Shown in pieces: positions 9,455 through 16,164 of a DNA stretch of 64,000 bases. The stretch lies in contig JBJTHN010000069.1 of NCBI GenBank assembly GCA_046094505.1, positions 1 to 64,000 on the forward strand. The letters are read 5' to 3'. Below the pieces are notes generated by a model. It saw only the letters and a list, made by a program, of their open reading frames with translations. It searched no databases and was not told the DNA's origin. Each line of letters opens with the position of its first letter. Positions within the stretch are counted from its first letter, which is position 1. A program made the position numbers and the translations under genes. The DNA is from RFTU01 sp046094505 (GTDB lineage Bacteria; Pseudomonadota; Gammaproteobacteria; Burkholderiales; Burkholderiaceae_C).

Positions 9455-9794
9455 GGGAGGTGCCGGAGGGGCCTACCCGCTTGGAGCCCCTCTTGCGATA
9501 GCGTTGTCGCCGTGCTTCCTTGGGGTCGACGAGCAAGGGGCGGTAGACCTCGATGCGGTCTCCATCGCGAAGCGGATGATCCATGGGCCGCAGCTTGGAC
9601 CACACCCCGCAGGGCAGTGTTTCAATTGCAACGGGCACCTGGCCCCGCACCCGCTGGCTGGCCTTGAGCGCATCGGCCAGCGTGGCGCCCGTGGGCAGGC
9701 TCAGGTCCTCCAGCAGCACCTCCTGCGGGCGGGGCGACCAGGCCAGCTGCACCCGAATGAAAGCGCCCGGGACCGGGTTGTCACCGTGCTCCAT
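9450..9794 (-). CDS. rnfH: RnfH-family ubiquitin-like protein
   Basis: This is a 114-residue protein of the RnfH family (beta-grasp, ubiquitin/ThiS-like). It has the usual segment IRVQLAWSPRPQEVLLEDLSLP near the N-terminus and the conserved block DGDRIEVYRPLLVDPKEARRQR near the end, followed by a basic tail. Its role is poorly defined; it is usually encoded beside ratA, as here. The start at 9794 (MEHGDNPVPG) is inside the end of ratA, giving a 14-base overlap and likely translational coupling. The frame is open further upstream but those residues are a shadow of ratA. Confidence 0.88.
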   Translation of the reverse strand: MEHGDNPVPGAFIRVQLAWSPRPQEVLLEDLSLPTGATLADALKASQRVRGQVPVAIETLPCGVWSKLRPMDHPLRDGDRIEVYRPLLVDPKEARRQRYRKRGSKRVGPSGTSL

Positions 9795-10260
9795 ACACCG
9801 CCTCTGCTCGCCTGACGAACGAGTCCACCAGGGTGTTGGCCACCCGGTCGAACATGGGGCTGAGCACCAACTCCAGCGGGCCGGTGCGCAGCGCATACTG
9901 CAGATCCAACTCAACCCGACAGGCTGCCGCATCGGCACCATCGTGGGAAGGGGTGGTGTCCGCCGGGGTCCCGCCCACCGGCGTGAAGGCCCAGCGGCCC
10001 TCCAAGCGGGAAAAAGGACCATCGACCAGTTCAACGGTGACCGATCGCCCCGCTTGGTGGGTGTTGCGCGTGGTGAAGCTGTGGCGCAGGCCGGAAAAGG
10101 CCAGGCCCAACCGTGCCGTTATGCCAACATCGGTCTGCTCCAGCACCTCCGCGCGGTCGCACCAGGGCAGAAACTCCGGATAGGCCTGCACTTGGGTGAC
10201 CAAGTCGTACATCTGCCGGGCCGAGTACCACAGCAGAACGGATTTCCGCACATGCTTCAT
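9781..10260 (-). CDS. ratA: RatA-like START/coenzyme Q-binding domain protein
   Basis: This is a 159-residue protein of the SRPBCC (START-like) superfamily. The N-terminal MKHVRKSVLLWYSARQMYDLV and VQAYPEFLPWCDRAEV are hallmarks of the RatA/Coq10 group. In E. coli, RatA has been reported to block 70S ribosome association; in mitochondria Coq10 binds coenzyme Q. Which role applies here is unknown. The start at 10260 is preferred over upstream Met codons because it matches the family. The gene is divergent from smpB with 22 bases between them, the arrangement also seen in enterobacteria. TAAAAT on the minus strand at 10272-10277 could be its -10. Confidence 0.9.
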   Translation of the reverse strand: MKHVRKSVLLWYSARQMYDLVTQVQAYPEFLPWCDRAEVLEQTDVGITARLGLAFSGLRHSFTTRNTHQAGRSVTVELVDGPFSRLEGRWAFTPVGGTPADTTPSHDGADAAACRVELDLQYALRTGPLELVLSPMFDRVANTLVDSFVRRAEAVYGAR

Positions 10261-10282
10261 AGAATGGCGCAATTTTAAGTTC

Positions 10283-10747
10283 ATGGCCGACACCCCTGCC
10301 CTCATCGCCGAGAACCGGCGGGCCCGGTTCGATTACCACCTCGAGGAGCGCCACGAGGTGGGGGTCGTGCTCGAGGGTTGGGAGGTCAAGGCCATTCGAT
10401 CAGGCCAGGTGCAGTTGACCGACGGCTATGTGCTGGTGAAGAACGGTGAGCTGTTCTTGATTGGCTGCCGTATCAACGCGCTGCGCACCGCCAGCACCCA
10501 CGTGCGGCCCGACGCCGACCGGACCAAGAAGCTGCTGCTGCAAAAGGCCGAGATCCGCCGGCTGGTGGGCAAGGTTGAGCAACGCGGCTACACCCTGGTG
10601 CCACTGAACCTGCACTTCAAAAACGGATGGGTGAAGGCGGAAATTGCCTTGGCCAAGGGCAAGGCCGAACACGACAAGCGCGACACCATCGCAGAGCGCG
10701 AGGGCAAGCGCGAAGTGGAACGGGCGATGAAGTCGCGCAACCGCTGA
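10283..10747 (+). CDS. smpB: SsrA-binding protein SmpB
   Basis: This 154-residue protein partners tmRNA in ribosome rescue. The family blocks are clear: ENRRARFDYHLEERHEVGVVL, GWEVKAIRSGQVQLTDGYV, a central AEIRRLVGKVEQRGYTLVPL, and a basic tail KRDTIAEREGKREVERAMKSRNR that reaches the decoding centre. The start at 10283 (MADTPALIAENRRA) is chosen over an open frame extending to 10196, because the extension overlaps ratA antisense and is not SmpB-like. TAGAAT at 10260-10265 is a plausible -10. No ssrA gene is in the window. Confidence 0.96.
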   Translation: MADTPALIAENRRARFDYHLEERHEVGVVLEGWEVKAIRSGQVQLTDGYVLVKNGELFLIGCRINALRTASTHVRPDADRTKKLLLQKAEIRRLVGKVEQRGYTLVPLNLHFKNGWVKAEIALAKGKAEHDKRDTIAEREGKREVERAMKSRNR

Positions 10748-10750
10748 GCG

Positions 10751-11875
10751 TCAGGCCACTCGGGAAACCGGGCCCTTGCGGGCAAACAGCCGTTCCTGCA
10801 GCCGGTTCAGCAGTGGTTGCTCGAGGTGCTCATGGAAGAGCCACCCTCCAACCAGGCTGAGCTTGAACGCCGTCAAAACCCCGATGAGTTGCACAAACGG
10901 CTGGTGCGGCAAGTAGGTCACCCACAGGGCGTTGACCACCAGCGCAATGGGAAAGTGCACCAGGAAGACCGAATAGCTGATTCGGCTCAGTGCGCGCGAT
11001 GCTGGTAGCAGCGTGGCCATTAAGGTGGTCATCCAAGTGGCCAGCCGGGTCTGCCAAGCCCACAGCGCCCCAACCGTTGCCAAGGCGACCAACAGCCGGA
11101 TGCGAGGTTCCCAAAGGCAAGACAACACGACCAGCCCAACCGCCACGAGCAACCAGCGGGAACGCGCCTTCAGCCCAACCACGACACCCAGGCCATAACT
11201 GACCCAGAAATAGGCACCGTACGCATCCCACTGCGGGTCACGGTTGAAGAAAAACGCTGACAGGGCTAGCAAGGTGAGCACCATCACCACCAGGTTGCGC
11301 TGCGGGTGACGGGTCAGCTGCGCAAGCATCACCAGCACGGTGAACAGCGCAAACAACTGGAAGTCAACCGACACATACCAAATGCCGGCTGACAGGGCTT
11401 CGTGGCCCATGATGTCCTGCAGCATCACCAGATGCAACAACGCTTGCCAGAACTGCGGCGGTGCGCTGATGGAATGGTGATCGATCCAATGGTCAGCCAG
11501 CGCATTGCACAGGACGGCCAAAACCAGGGCCAGCCAAAGGGGAACCGCCAGGCGCACGTAGCGCTGTGCAATCTTGCGGGCCGCCATCCGCAACAACTCG
11601 GCACCACCAGGCCCCGCCGGCCCCGCAACACACGGCAAGCCCATCGTGCTGAAACTTCGGGCCGCCAGGTACCCCCCCAAGACCAGAAAGACCTGCACGG
11701 CCAGCCGACCGTGCTGGGCCAGCCCATCGAAGAACACCGGGAAGAGGTCGTCCGCATGATCGGACATCGGTCCGTAAAGGGCCAGGTGGTGCAAGACGAT
11801 CAAGCTGCACGCCAACGCCTTGAGAAGGTCCACCACGCCCGTGCCGCGTACAGGGGGCGCCAGCCGCTCGCTCAT
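10751..11875 (-). CDS. Acyltransferase 3 family membrane protein (OafA/YrhL type)
   Basis: This 374-residue protein has around ten hydrophobic segments and the acyltransferase-3 start DLLKALACSLIVLHHLALYGP, where one of the tandem His residues (29-30) is likely catalytic. Members transfer acetyl or other acyl groups to extracytoplasmic glycans such as O-antigen or exopolysaccharide. Its start overlaps the metC stop by four bases, and it converges on smpB with 3 bases between stops. No sugar-biosynthesis genes are nearby, so the acceptor cannot be inferred. The link with metC and rimO looks transcriptional rather than functional. Confidence 0.85.
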   Translation of the reverse strand: MSERLAPPVRGTGVVDLLKALACSLIVLHHLALYGPMSDHADDLFPVFFDGLAQHGRLAVQVFLVLGGYLAARSFSTMGLPCVAGPAGPGGAELLRMAARKIAQRYVRLAVPLWLALVLAVLCNALADHWIDHHSISAPPQFWQALLHLVMLQDIMGHEALSAGIWYVSVDFQLFALFTVLVMLAQLTRHPQRNLVVMVLTLLALSAFFFNRDPQWDAYGAYFWVSYGLGVVVGLKARSRWLLVAVGLVVLSCLWEPRIRLLVALATVGALWAWQTRLATWMTTLMATLLPASRALSRISYSVFLVHFPIALVVNALWVTYLPHQPFVQLIGVLTAFKLSLVGGWLFHEHLEQPLLNRLQERLFARKGPVSRVA

Positions 11876-13065
11876 GTCTGCTTGCGCCGCGCCAGCACGG
11901 CCAAGGCCTGAGCCAGGTCCTGTTTCAGATCCGACACCGTCTCAAGGCCGATGCACAGCCGAACCAAGTGGCCCTGCAGGTGCGAACGGTCATTGCGCAT
12001 GGCGTCCAGAGCGTAAGGAACGGCCAAACTCACAGGCCCACCCCAGGAATAGCCCAGCCTGAACACGCGAAGGGCATCGACAAAGGCGTCGACCTCCTCT
12101 TGCGAAAACGAGGCATCCAAGAGGATGGAAAAGATGCCAGCGGCGCGGGTGCATTGCTGGGCCCAATGGTCATGGCCAGGCGATCCCGCAAGCGCGGGGT
12201 GCAGCACCTGAACCACCCCCGGTTGCCCTTGCAACCACAGTGCCAGTTCGCGTGCGGCGTGGTCCTGGGCGTCATACCGCAGTTCCATCGAAGGCAGCGC
12301 GCGAAGAACCGCCTCGACATCATTGGCCCCCACGCCCAGCCCCAAACGCATGTGCGCCATCAGCACGCGTTCGTGTAGGTGGCGGTCTACGGTGGTGATC
12401 GAGCCCATCAACACATCGCCGCCGCCCGACGGGTACTTGGTCAGCGCATGCATGCACAGGTCCACCGCCAGTGCCGATCCTGCCGGCCCCTTCAACGCAA
12501 AGGGCTGGAAGGCCAAGCCGGCACCCCAGGTGTTGTCCAAAGCGATCACCAGACCGGCGCGGCGGGCCGCCTGAATCAAGCCCACCATGTCGGGAAATTC
12601 CATGGTGACCGATCCAGGCGCTTCCAACCACAGCAACTTGGTGGCCGGCCCGATCAAGGAGGACAAGGTATGGGCCTTCAGGGGATCGTAGATCCGGTGC
12701 GCAATACCCCAATCGGCCAGCATCGTGCGTGCCAGGTCCTTGGAGGGCCCATAGGCATTGTCAGGCAACAGCACCTCGTCACCAGGCTTGAGCAGGGCCA
12801 GGTTCACCAAGGCCAAGGCAGACAGGCCGCTGGGGGCCAACACGCAATACCGTGCGCCTTCCAAGGTGGCCAAGCGCTCTTCCAGGATGAAGGTGGTGGG
12901 CGTTCCGTGCAGCCCGTAGGTGTAGCCCTCCTTGTGTCGCCAATCGCGGCTGCGCAGCGCTTGGACATTCGGGAAAAACACGGTCGAAGCCTTGTGGACC
13001 GCAGGCACGACCGAATCAAAGCCCTCGGGCGGGCGATAAGGATGGTGAATGAGTCTCGTGCTCAC
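11872..13065 (-). CDS. metC: Cystathionine beta-lyase (PLP-dependent, Cys/Met metabolism family)
   Basis: This 397-residue PLP enzyme of the gamma-family has the cofactor lysine at Lys210 in MHALTKYPSGGGDVLMG, the pyridine-binding Asp177 in IALDNTW and the stacking Tyr105 in DNAYGPSKD. The segment LWLEAPGSVTMEFPD and the C-terminal SWGGPVSLAVP favour cystathionine beta-lyase (cystathionine to homocysteine, pyruvate and ammonia) over gamma-synthase, though the family is hard to subdivide by eye. It overlaps the rimO stop upstream and the acyltransferase start downstream, four bases each, so the three form a coupled transcript. Confidence 0.88.
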   Translation of the reverse strand: MSTRLIHHPYRPPEGFDSVVPAVHKASTVFFPNVQALRSRDWRHKEGYTYGLHGTPTTFILEERLATLEGARYCVLAPSGLSALALVNLALLKPGDEVLLPDNAYGPSKDLARTMLADWGIAHRIYDPLKAHTLSSLIGPATKLLWLEAPGSVTMEFPDMVGLIQAARRAGLVIALDNTWGAGLAFQPFALKGPAGSALAVDLCMHALTKYPSGGGDVLMGSITTVDRHLHERVLMAHMRLGLGVGANDVEAVLRALPSMELRYDAQDHAARELALWLQGQPGVVQVLHPALAGSPGHDHWAQQCTRAAGIFSILLDASFSQEEVDAFVDALRVFRLGYSWGGPVSLAVPYALDAMRNDRSHLQGHLVRLCIGLETVSDLKQDLAQALAVLARRKQT

Positions 13066-14474
13066 AGCGGCTGCGCGACCAAGTCGTGCCCCTCGGCCGC
13101 CACCACACGTGCCCGTGTGAACTCGCCGACCTTGAGCTGTGTGGAGATTTTCTGTGGCGGCAACAGGCGAACCACGCCATCAATCTCCGGCGCATCGGCA
13201 TAGCTGCGCCCCACCCCGCCGCGCCGGCCCATCGCTGGCGCTTGGTCAATCAAGACCTGCATGGTGGCGCCTACCCGGCGTGCGAGCCTTTGCACCGACA
13301 CCGACTCGGCTGCTGCCATAAAGCGCGAGCGACGCTCTTGGCGGACCTCCTCCGGCACCGCCCCGGCCAATTCGTTGGCCGCAGCACCCGGCACAGGGGA
13401 GTAGGCGAAGCAGCCCGCACGGTCGATTCCTGCTTCGCGCACGAAGTCCAACAGGGATTCAAACTCGGCCTCGGTTTCACCGGGGAAGCCGGCGATGAAG
13501 GTGCTGCGGATGACCAGTTCGGGGCACGCCGCCCGCCAGGCCTGCAACCGCTCGAGGTGGCGTACGCCAGAGGCCGGCCGTTTCATGCGGCGCAGCACAT
13601 CGGGGTGGGCGTGCTGAAACGGGATGTCCAAGTACGGCAGGATGCGCCCCTTCGCCATCATGGGGATGAGCTCGTCCACATGGGGATAGGGGTAGACGTA
13701 GTGCAGCCGCACCCAAGCCCCAAAGGGTTCGGCCAATTGCGACAGGCGCTCGCACAGCTCCACCATACGGGTCTTGACCGGCTGACCGTTCCAAAAGCCC
13801 GTTCGGTACTGCACATCCACGCCGTAGGCACTGGTGTCCTGGCTGACCACCAGCAACTCCTTGACGCCCGACTCGAACAGCTTGCGCGCTTCTTCCAGCA
13901 CGTCGCCGATGGGGCGCGACACCAACTTGCCCCGCATACTGGGAATGATGCAAAAAGTACAGGCGTGGTTGCAGCCCTCGCTGATCTTCAGATAAGCGTA
14001 GTGCCGGGGCGTGAGCTTGATGCCTTGTGGCGGCACCAAATCAACAAATGGGTCATGAGGCTTGGGCACATGTCGGTGCACCGCATCCATCACCTCGTGT
14101 GTGGCGTGTGGGCCGGTCACGGCCAACACCTTGGGGTGCACCTGCTGCACCAGGTTCTGGCCGTTCTCGCCCGTTTTGGCGCCCAGGCAACCGGTGACGA
14201 TCACGCGTCCGTTTTCCGCCAAGGCTTGGCCGATGGTGTCCAGGCTTTCCTTGACGGCGTCATCGATGAAGCCGCAGGTGTTGACGATCACCAGGTCAGC
14301 ACCGGCGTATTCACGCGAGGTTTGGTAGCCCTCGGCGCTGAGCTGGGTGAGGATCAGTTCGCTGTCGGTCAAGGCCTTGGGGCAGCCCAAGCTGGCAAAG
14401 GCCACGCGAGGGGCTGAGCTGGTGCCGGCGGCCGGCGCGGCGACATCGGATGTGTTGGGGCGTGGTTGAGACAT
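13062..14474 (-). CDS. rimO: Ribosomal protein S12 methylthiotransferase
   Basis: This 470-residue radical-SAM enzyme adds a methylthio group to the conserved Asp of ribosomal protein S12. The N-terminal UPF0004 domain has the three cluster cysteines (Cys31 in LGCPKALTDSE, Cys67 in NTCGFIDDA, Cys96 in GCLGAK). The radical-SAM cluster is Cys168, Cys172 and Cys175 in EGCNHACTFCIIPSMRGK. A TRAM domain follows at the C-terminus. SLGCPKALTDSE and the spacing identify RimO rather than MiaB. It lies 39 bases after phaR in the same direction. Confidence 0.95.
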   Translation of the reverse strand: MSQPRPNTSDVAAPAAGTSSAPRVAFASLGCPKALTDSELILTQLSAEGYQTSREYAGADLVIVNTCGFIDDAVKESLDTIGQALAENGRVIVTGCLGAKTGENGQNLVQQVHPKVLAVTGPHATHEVMDAVHRHVPKPHDPFVDLVPPQGIKLTPRHYAYLKISEGCNHACTFCIIPSMRGKLVSRPIGDVLEEARKLFESGVKELLVVSQDTSAYGVDVQYRTGFWNGQPVKTRMVELCERLSQLAEPFGAWVRLHYVYPYPHVDELIPMMAKGRILPYLDIPFQHAHPDVLRRMKRPASGVRHLERLQAWRAACPELVIRSTFIAGFPGETEAEFESLLDFVREAGIDRAGCFAYSPVPGAAANELAGAVPEEVRQERRSRFMAAAESVSVQRLARRVGATMQVLIDQAPAMGRRGGVGRSYADAPEIDGVVRLLPPQKISTQLKVGEFTRARVVAAEGHDLVAQPL

Positions 14475-14513
14475 GCCGCAATTGTCCCGCAGCCCAGACC
14501 ACCCCGCTGTCGG

Positions 14514-15023
14514 CTACTTCTTGCCGACCGGAAAGCCTGGAAAGCCCGGCACCGACTGGAACATCTTGGCCCACTGCCCCCAGGCCTCGGTGTTGAAGGC
14601 ACTGGGGTCGTACAGGGTCTTGGACTGTTCGGTGAACTGCCGCTGCATGTCGGCAAACGCTTGGAGGTTGTGCTCCAGGTAGTGGCCCATCAGGCCCTGC
14701 ATGGCGTGGCCGTAGAAGCGAATGATGTTGGCCAACATGGGAGCGGAGAACATGGGCACGCCATCGGTCTCCTCTTCCAGGATGATCTGCAGCAAGATGC
14801 TGCGGGTGATGTCTTGCGCCGTCTTGGCGTCCTGTACCTGAAAGTCCTGACCCTGCAGCACCATGTCTTTCACATCCTGCAGCGTGATGTAGCTGGAGCT
14901 TTGCGTGTCGTACAGGCGGCGGTTGGGGTACTTCTTGAGCACCCGTTGGCGAGCCGTAGCCGCCGCGGGGTCTGCAGCGGGAGGCGGAGAGGGCTTGGTT
15001 TTGTGGCGGGCGTTGGTGGCCAT
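14514..15023 (-). CDS. phaR: Polyhydroxyalkanoate synthesis repressor PhaR
   Basis: This is a 169-residue protein of the PhaR/PHB-accumulation regulator family. The DNA-binding N-terminal block is RVLKKYPNRRLYDTQSSSYI, followed by TLQDVKDMVLQGQDFQVQDAKT and ITRSILLQIILEEE. PhaR represses phasin and PHA genes and is released by binding nascent polymer, so its presence suggests the organism stores polyhydroxyalkanoate. The start at 15023 (MATNARHK) has an AGGAG 10 bases upstream; the frame is open further upstream but without homology. TACAGT about 40 bases upstream could be a -10. It is separated from the tRNA-Pro unit by a strong terminator. Confidence 0.93.
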   Translation of the reverse strand: MATNARHKTKPSPPPAADPAAATARQRVLKKYPNRRLYDTQSSSYITLQDVKDMVLQGQDFQVQDAKTAQDITRSILLQIILEEETDGVPMFSAPMLANIIRFYGHAMQGLMGHYLEHNLQAFADMQRQFTEQSKTLYDPSAFNTEAWGQWAKMFQSVPGFPGFPVGKK

Positions 15024-15149
15024 GGTGGATGGGCTCCTGCGTGTACCGGCACGCGATGCTTGCACTGTACGCTGCCTGCCCCACCCTTCCATAGGGGGAA
15101 TTGCCCGGCCGCAGGCCTGCCAGTGTGCCCGTAGCCAGGCAGAACGCAA

Positions 15150-15180
15150 AAGGCCTGAGTTCTTGTGGAACTCAGGCCTT
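15150..15180 (-). terminator. Rho-independent terminator after tRNA-Pro
   Basis: This is a perfect 13-bp inverted repeat (AAGGCCTGAGTTC and its complement) around a 5-base loop. On the minus strand it is followed by TTTT. It sits 10 bases after the 3' end of tRNA-Pro and marks the end of the thrS-to-tRNA super-operon. Confidence 0.85.
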
Positions 15181-15190
15181 CACGTTTCAA

Positions 15191-15267
15191 TGGTCGGGGT
15201 GGCGGGATTCGAACTCGCGACCCCTTGCACCCCATGCAAGTGCGCTACCAGGCTGCGCTACACCCCG
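15191..15267 (-). tRNA. proL: tRNA-Pro (anticodon GGG)
   Basis: This is a complete 77-base cloverleaf on the minus strand. The acceptor stem CGGGGTG pairs with CACCCCG, followed by discriminator A and an encoded CCA. The anticodon arm is CTTGC-ATGGGGT-GCAAG, placing GGG at 34-36. The T arm has GTTCGAATC. It reads proline codons CCC and CCU. It begins 22 bases after the MerR gene on the same strand, so it is probably co-transcribed and processed from that mRNA. The symbol is by analogy with E. coli proL (GGG isoacceptor). Confidence 0.97.
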
Positions 15268-15289
15268 ACTAACCCCTCATTATAACGGC

Positions 15290-15742
15290 TCAATCGGACA
15301 GCATCCGACGAATGGCCAAGAGCTCGCGGCGAAGGTCGAAGTCGACGGTCGGGTGAGGCTCGGTTCGCGCGGCTGATCCACTTTGAGCCTGCGAGGAGGA
15401 AGCCTCCCAGTCGCCATCCTCTGCGCCCCAGGTCTCGATGGGTTCATCCGGCATCAGGTCGGGCGCCGCCATGGCACCGGCCCGAAGGCTGCTTTCGGCC
15501 AGACGGTCACGCGCGCCACTGATGGTGAAGCGCTTTTCATACAGCAACTCCCGTATGCGGCGCACCAGCAAGACCTCGTGATGCTGGTAGTAGCGGCGGT
15601 TGCCGCGGCGCTTCATGGGGCGCAGTTGCGTGAACTCCTGCTCCCAGTAGCGCAACACATAGGGCTTGACCATGCACAGCTCGCTGACCTCACCAATGGT
15701 GAAGTAGCGCTTGGGTGGAATCGGGGGCAATTCGGAGCTCAC
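15290..15742 (-). CDS. MerR-family transcriptional regulator (downstream of ihfA)
   Basis: This 150-residue protein has a clear MerR winged-helix domain at the N-terminus (YFTIGEVSELCMVKPYVLRYWEQEF, then MKRRGNRRYY) followed by a helical segment. The acidic, low-complexity C-terminal half lacks the cysteines of metal-sensing MerR proteins, so no effector is evident. A MerR protein of this type after ihfA and before tRNA-Pro is a familiar arrangement in betaproteobacteria. Its targets are unknown. It lies 65 bases after ihfA. Confidence 0.88.
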   Translation of the reverse strand: MSSELPPIPPKRYFTIGEVSELCMVKPYVLRYWEQEFTQLRPMKRRGNRRYYQHHEVLLVRRIRELLYEKRFTISGARDRLAESSLRAGAMAAPDLMPDEPIETWGAEDGDWEASSSQAQSGSAARTEPHPTVDFDLRRELLAIRRMLSD

Positions 15743-15807
15743 GGGGTGATTCTCAGTGCAAGCAGGCGGCGCCGTGGATCAGGGAAAGGCCCAAGGTGGC
15801 GGTGGCC

Positions 15808-16164
15808 TCAGGCTTCATCCGCTGGGGGTTCATCACCCTGCACCACGGCCTTGAGCTTGAGGCTGGCATGAAAGGTCACCACCCGCCGCTCGTCGATCGG
15901 GATCAGCTCACCGGTGCGGGGGTTGCGGCCTGGCCGAGCGGCCTTGTGGCGCACATTGAAGTTGCCAAAGCCCGAGAGCTTCACATCGGTGCCCTGCTCC
16001 AGGGTCTGGCCCAGGATGTCGAAAAACGCATCCACCATGTCCTTGGACTCACGCTTGTTGAGGCCCAGGCGCTCGAACAAGAGGTCGGAGAGCTCGGCCT
16101 TGGTCAGCGTGGGCGTGACCAAGGACGGCAGGATGACGCGATCGTTCACAGTGTGGGCCCTCAT
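15808..16164 (-). CDS. ihfA: Integration host factor subunit alpha
   Basis: This 118-residue member of the HU/IHF family bends DNA as a heterodimer with IhfB. The body LTKAELSDLLFERLGLNKRE, the DNA-arm KLSGFGNFNVRHKAARPGRNPRTGE and the hydrophobic RRVVTFHASLKLK are standard. It is about 20 residues longer than E. coli IhfA because of an N-terminal extension before TKAELSD; no internal start codon would remove it. The start overlaps the pheT stop (ATGA), the same coupling known from pheST-ihfA operons. Confidence 0.93.
   Translation of the reverse strand: MRAHTVNDRVILPSLVTPTLTKAELSDLLFERLGLNKRESKDMVDAFFDILGQTLEQGTDVKLSGFGNFNVRHKAARPGRNPRTGELIPIDERRVVTFHASLKLKAVVQGDEPPADEA

Noticed and set aside
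15191..15267. tRNA-Pro as an integration site for a mobile element
   Set aside because: No duplicate of the tRNA 3' end and no integrase or foreign genes nearby; the flanks are core genes.
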